Source of the DNA: Kineosporia sp. R_H_3
Lineage (GTDB): Bacteria > Actinomycetota > Actinomycetes > Actinomycetales > Kineosporiaceae
Length of the DNA: 34,298 bases
Direction: 5' to 3'
Assembly (NCBI RefSeq): GCF_002198675.1
Contig: NZ_MWLL01000214.1
Coordinates: forward strand, 1-34,298
Shown piece after piece: positions 33,383-34,298 of the stretch. The notes beneath the pieces are model-generated. The model worked only from the letters and a program-made list of their open reading frames with translations. It was not told the DNA's origin and searched no databases. The position numbers were made by a program, and so were the translations under genes. Numbering within the stretch: position 1 is the first letter of the stretch; the number at the start of each line of letters is the position of its first letter.

Positions 33383-34298
33383 TCAGCCGACGGTGAAGGA
33401 CACCCGTGGCCCGTTGTGCCACGTGCCGTCGGCGAGCATGTAGGCGACGTTCGCCAGGTAGGTGCCGGGTGCGTAGCTGCGCCGGCCCTGGAAGTACTTG
33501 TCGACGGACACCGTCGTGTTGTCGTGGTGGAACGCCACGTCGAGCGGGTTGCCGTCCGCGTCCACCTGGCTGTCGCCGGCGCCGCGGACGGCGATCTGCA
33601 GCTCCCGGAAGTGGACCTTGCGCGTGACCTCGACCCGCCCGTTGAGCGTCACCGTGCCGTCGGCGCCCACCGCGACCCGGGGTTCGTCGGTCCAGACCCC
33701 GTCGGCGTCGAACGGCCTGATCGTGAAGCCGTTCGTCGGGCCGTCGACCATCGGGCCGCCGGGCACCACGTAACGGACGAGGGCGTAGTAGCGGCCCGGT
33801 TTCTGGATCGTCTTGGTCCCGGCGAGCGTGACGGACGACGTGACGCGCGCGCCGTCCCTGCTCTCGACGGCACCCACGCTGTTGCCGGCCGAGTCCTTGA
33901 CGATGAGCCGCAGCATCGTGAACGTCGCCGGTGCGTCCACCCGGACGGTGACCATGACGTCGACGGTCCGCCCGGCACGGGACAGGGTCGGCTCGGGGGC
34001 CGAGACCGCGATCTTCTTCTTCGAGCCCGTCGTGCCGGTGGCGGTCGAGCGCTTCGAGGCGGAACGCGACGGGCCCGAGGAGGCGCCGGACGACGGGCCG
34101 GACGACGGGAGCGGCGTGCCGGACGGCGCCGACGCCGGGGTGGTCACCGGTGCGGCACCGCTCGCCGTGACGCCGACCGGTGATGCGCTCGGCGCCCCGA
34201 CGACGACGTCCCCGCCGGGCCGCCCGAGCAGCACGCCGACGACGACCGCGAGGACGGCGACGGCAGCGGCCGCGGACACCCAGGCCACGAGCCCACGC
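33383..34298 (-). CDS. Anchored exported protein with Ser/Thr/Pro linker and beta-rich domain (5' partial)
   Basis: The frame is open to the right edge. GTG 34288 would start VAWVSAAAAVAVLAVVVGVLLG, but the residues before it (RGL) continue the hydrophobic helix context, so the N-terminus may be outside the window. A transmembrane or signal-anchor helix is followed by about 60 residues rich in Ser, Thr, Pro and Gly, then about 205 residues predicted to form two beta-sandwich-like units (TVDVMVTVRVDAPATFTMLR and VTLNGRVEVTRKVHFRELQ). Both units end with similar phrases, DGPTNGFTIRPF and NGPRVSFTVG, which suggests an internal duplication. I do not recognise the family. It converges with the DUF2630 gene, with 12 bases between stops. 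Confidence 0.72.
   Translation of the reverse strand, partial: RGLVAWVSAAAAVAVLAVVVGVLLGRPGGDVVVGAPSASPVGVTASGAAPVTTPASAPSGTPLPSSGPSSGASSGPSRSASKRSTATGTTGSKKKIAVSAPEPTLSRAGRTVDVMVTVRVDAPATFTMLRLIVKDSAGNSVGAVESRDGARVTSSVTLAGTKTIQKPGRYYALVRYVVPGGPMVDGPTNGFTIRPFDADGVWTDEPRVAVGADGTVTLNGRVEVTRKVHFRELQIAVRGAGDSQVDADGNPLDVAFHHDNTTVSVDKYFQGRRSYAPGTYLANVAYMLADGTWHNGPRVSFTVG

Overview
The window is a very GC-rich (roughly 72% by eye), densely coded stretch from a high-GC Actinomycetota chromosome. Support comes from codon use, frequent GTG starts, an F420-dependent luciferase-like oxidoreductase, a GAP/Sap-type membrane protein, a DUF2630 protein and several TAnnnT -10 boxes placed 6-7 nt before a start codon (leaderless transcription). 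The genus cannot be named from the sequence. No rRNA, tRNA, CRISPR array, integrase or insertion sequence was seen. Both ends cut genes.

Layout. (1) 1-494: C-terminal end of a secreted protein with a ricin-type lectin domain; a perfect 25-bp inverted repeat sits at the window edge. (2) 570-4301, minus strand: pntAA-pntAB-pntB proton-translocating transhydrogenase operon, followed by a GAP-family membrane protein. (3) 4533-12458, plus strand: a tandem array of four paralogous exported proteins (called P1-P4 here), each a predicted beta-propeller followed by a fibronectin type III domain; P3 and P4 carry one more C-terminal module. Strong hairpin terminators follow P1, P3 and P4. (4) 12459-13083: a 625-bp non-coding stretch with regulatory-looking elements, leading to a secreted parallel beta-helix protein (13084-14133). 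(5) 14278-16179: acetamidase/formamidase-family protein and an S33 aminopeptidase/amidase. (6) 16201-17463: divergent DUF3592 and YhhN-family membrane proteins sharing back-to-back leaderless promoters. (7) 17615-21270: a heterodimeric ABC exporter with one degenerate nucleotide site. (8) 21277-27053, minus strand: a complete Dpp/Opp-type peptide importer operon. (9) 27323-29286: a membrane-anchored trypsin-like protease with a glycine-tyrosine-proline-glutamine tail, broken by a one-base frameshift. (10) 29362-34298: EamA transporter, F420-dependent oxidoreductase, a nested inverted repeat, purB, a DUF2630 protein, and the truncated gene of an anchored exported protein.

The most novel-looking part is region 3-4. 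The four paralogs share an unusual conserved signature near the start of the propeller, differ in anchoring and C-terminal modules, and end beside a beta-helix protein whose upstream region shares a spaced motif with that of P1. I read this as a cell-surface or extracellular-matrix locus of unknown function; that is inference. The amidase, peptidase and peptide importer could together scavenge peptide or amide nitrogen, but only their proximity suggests it.
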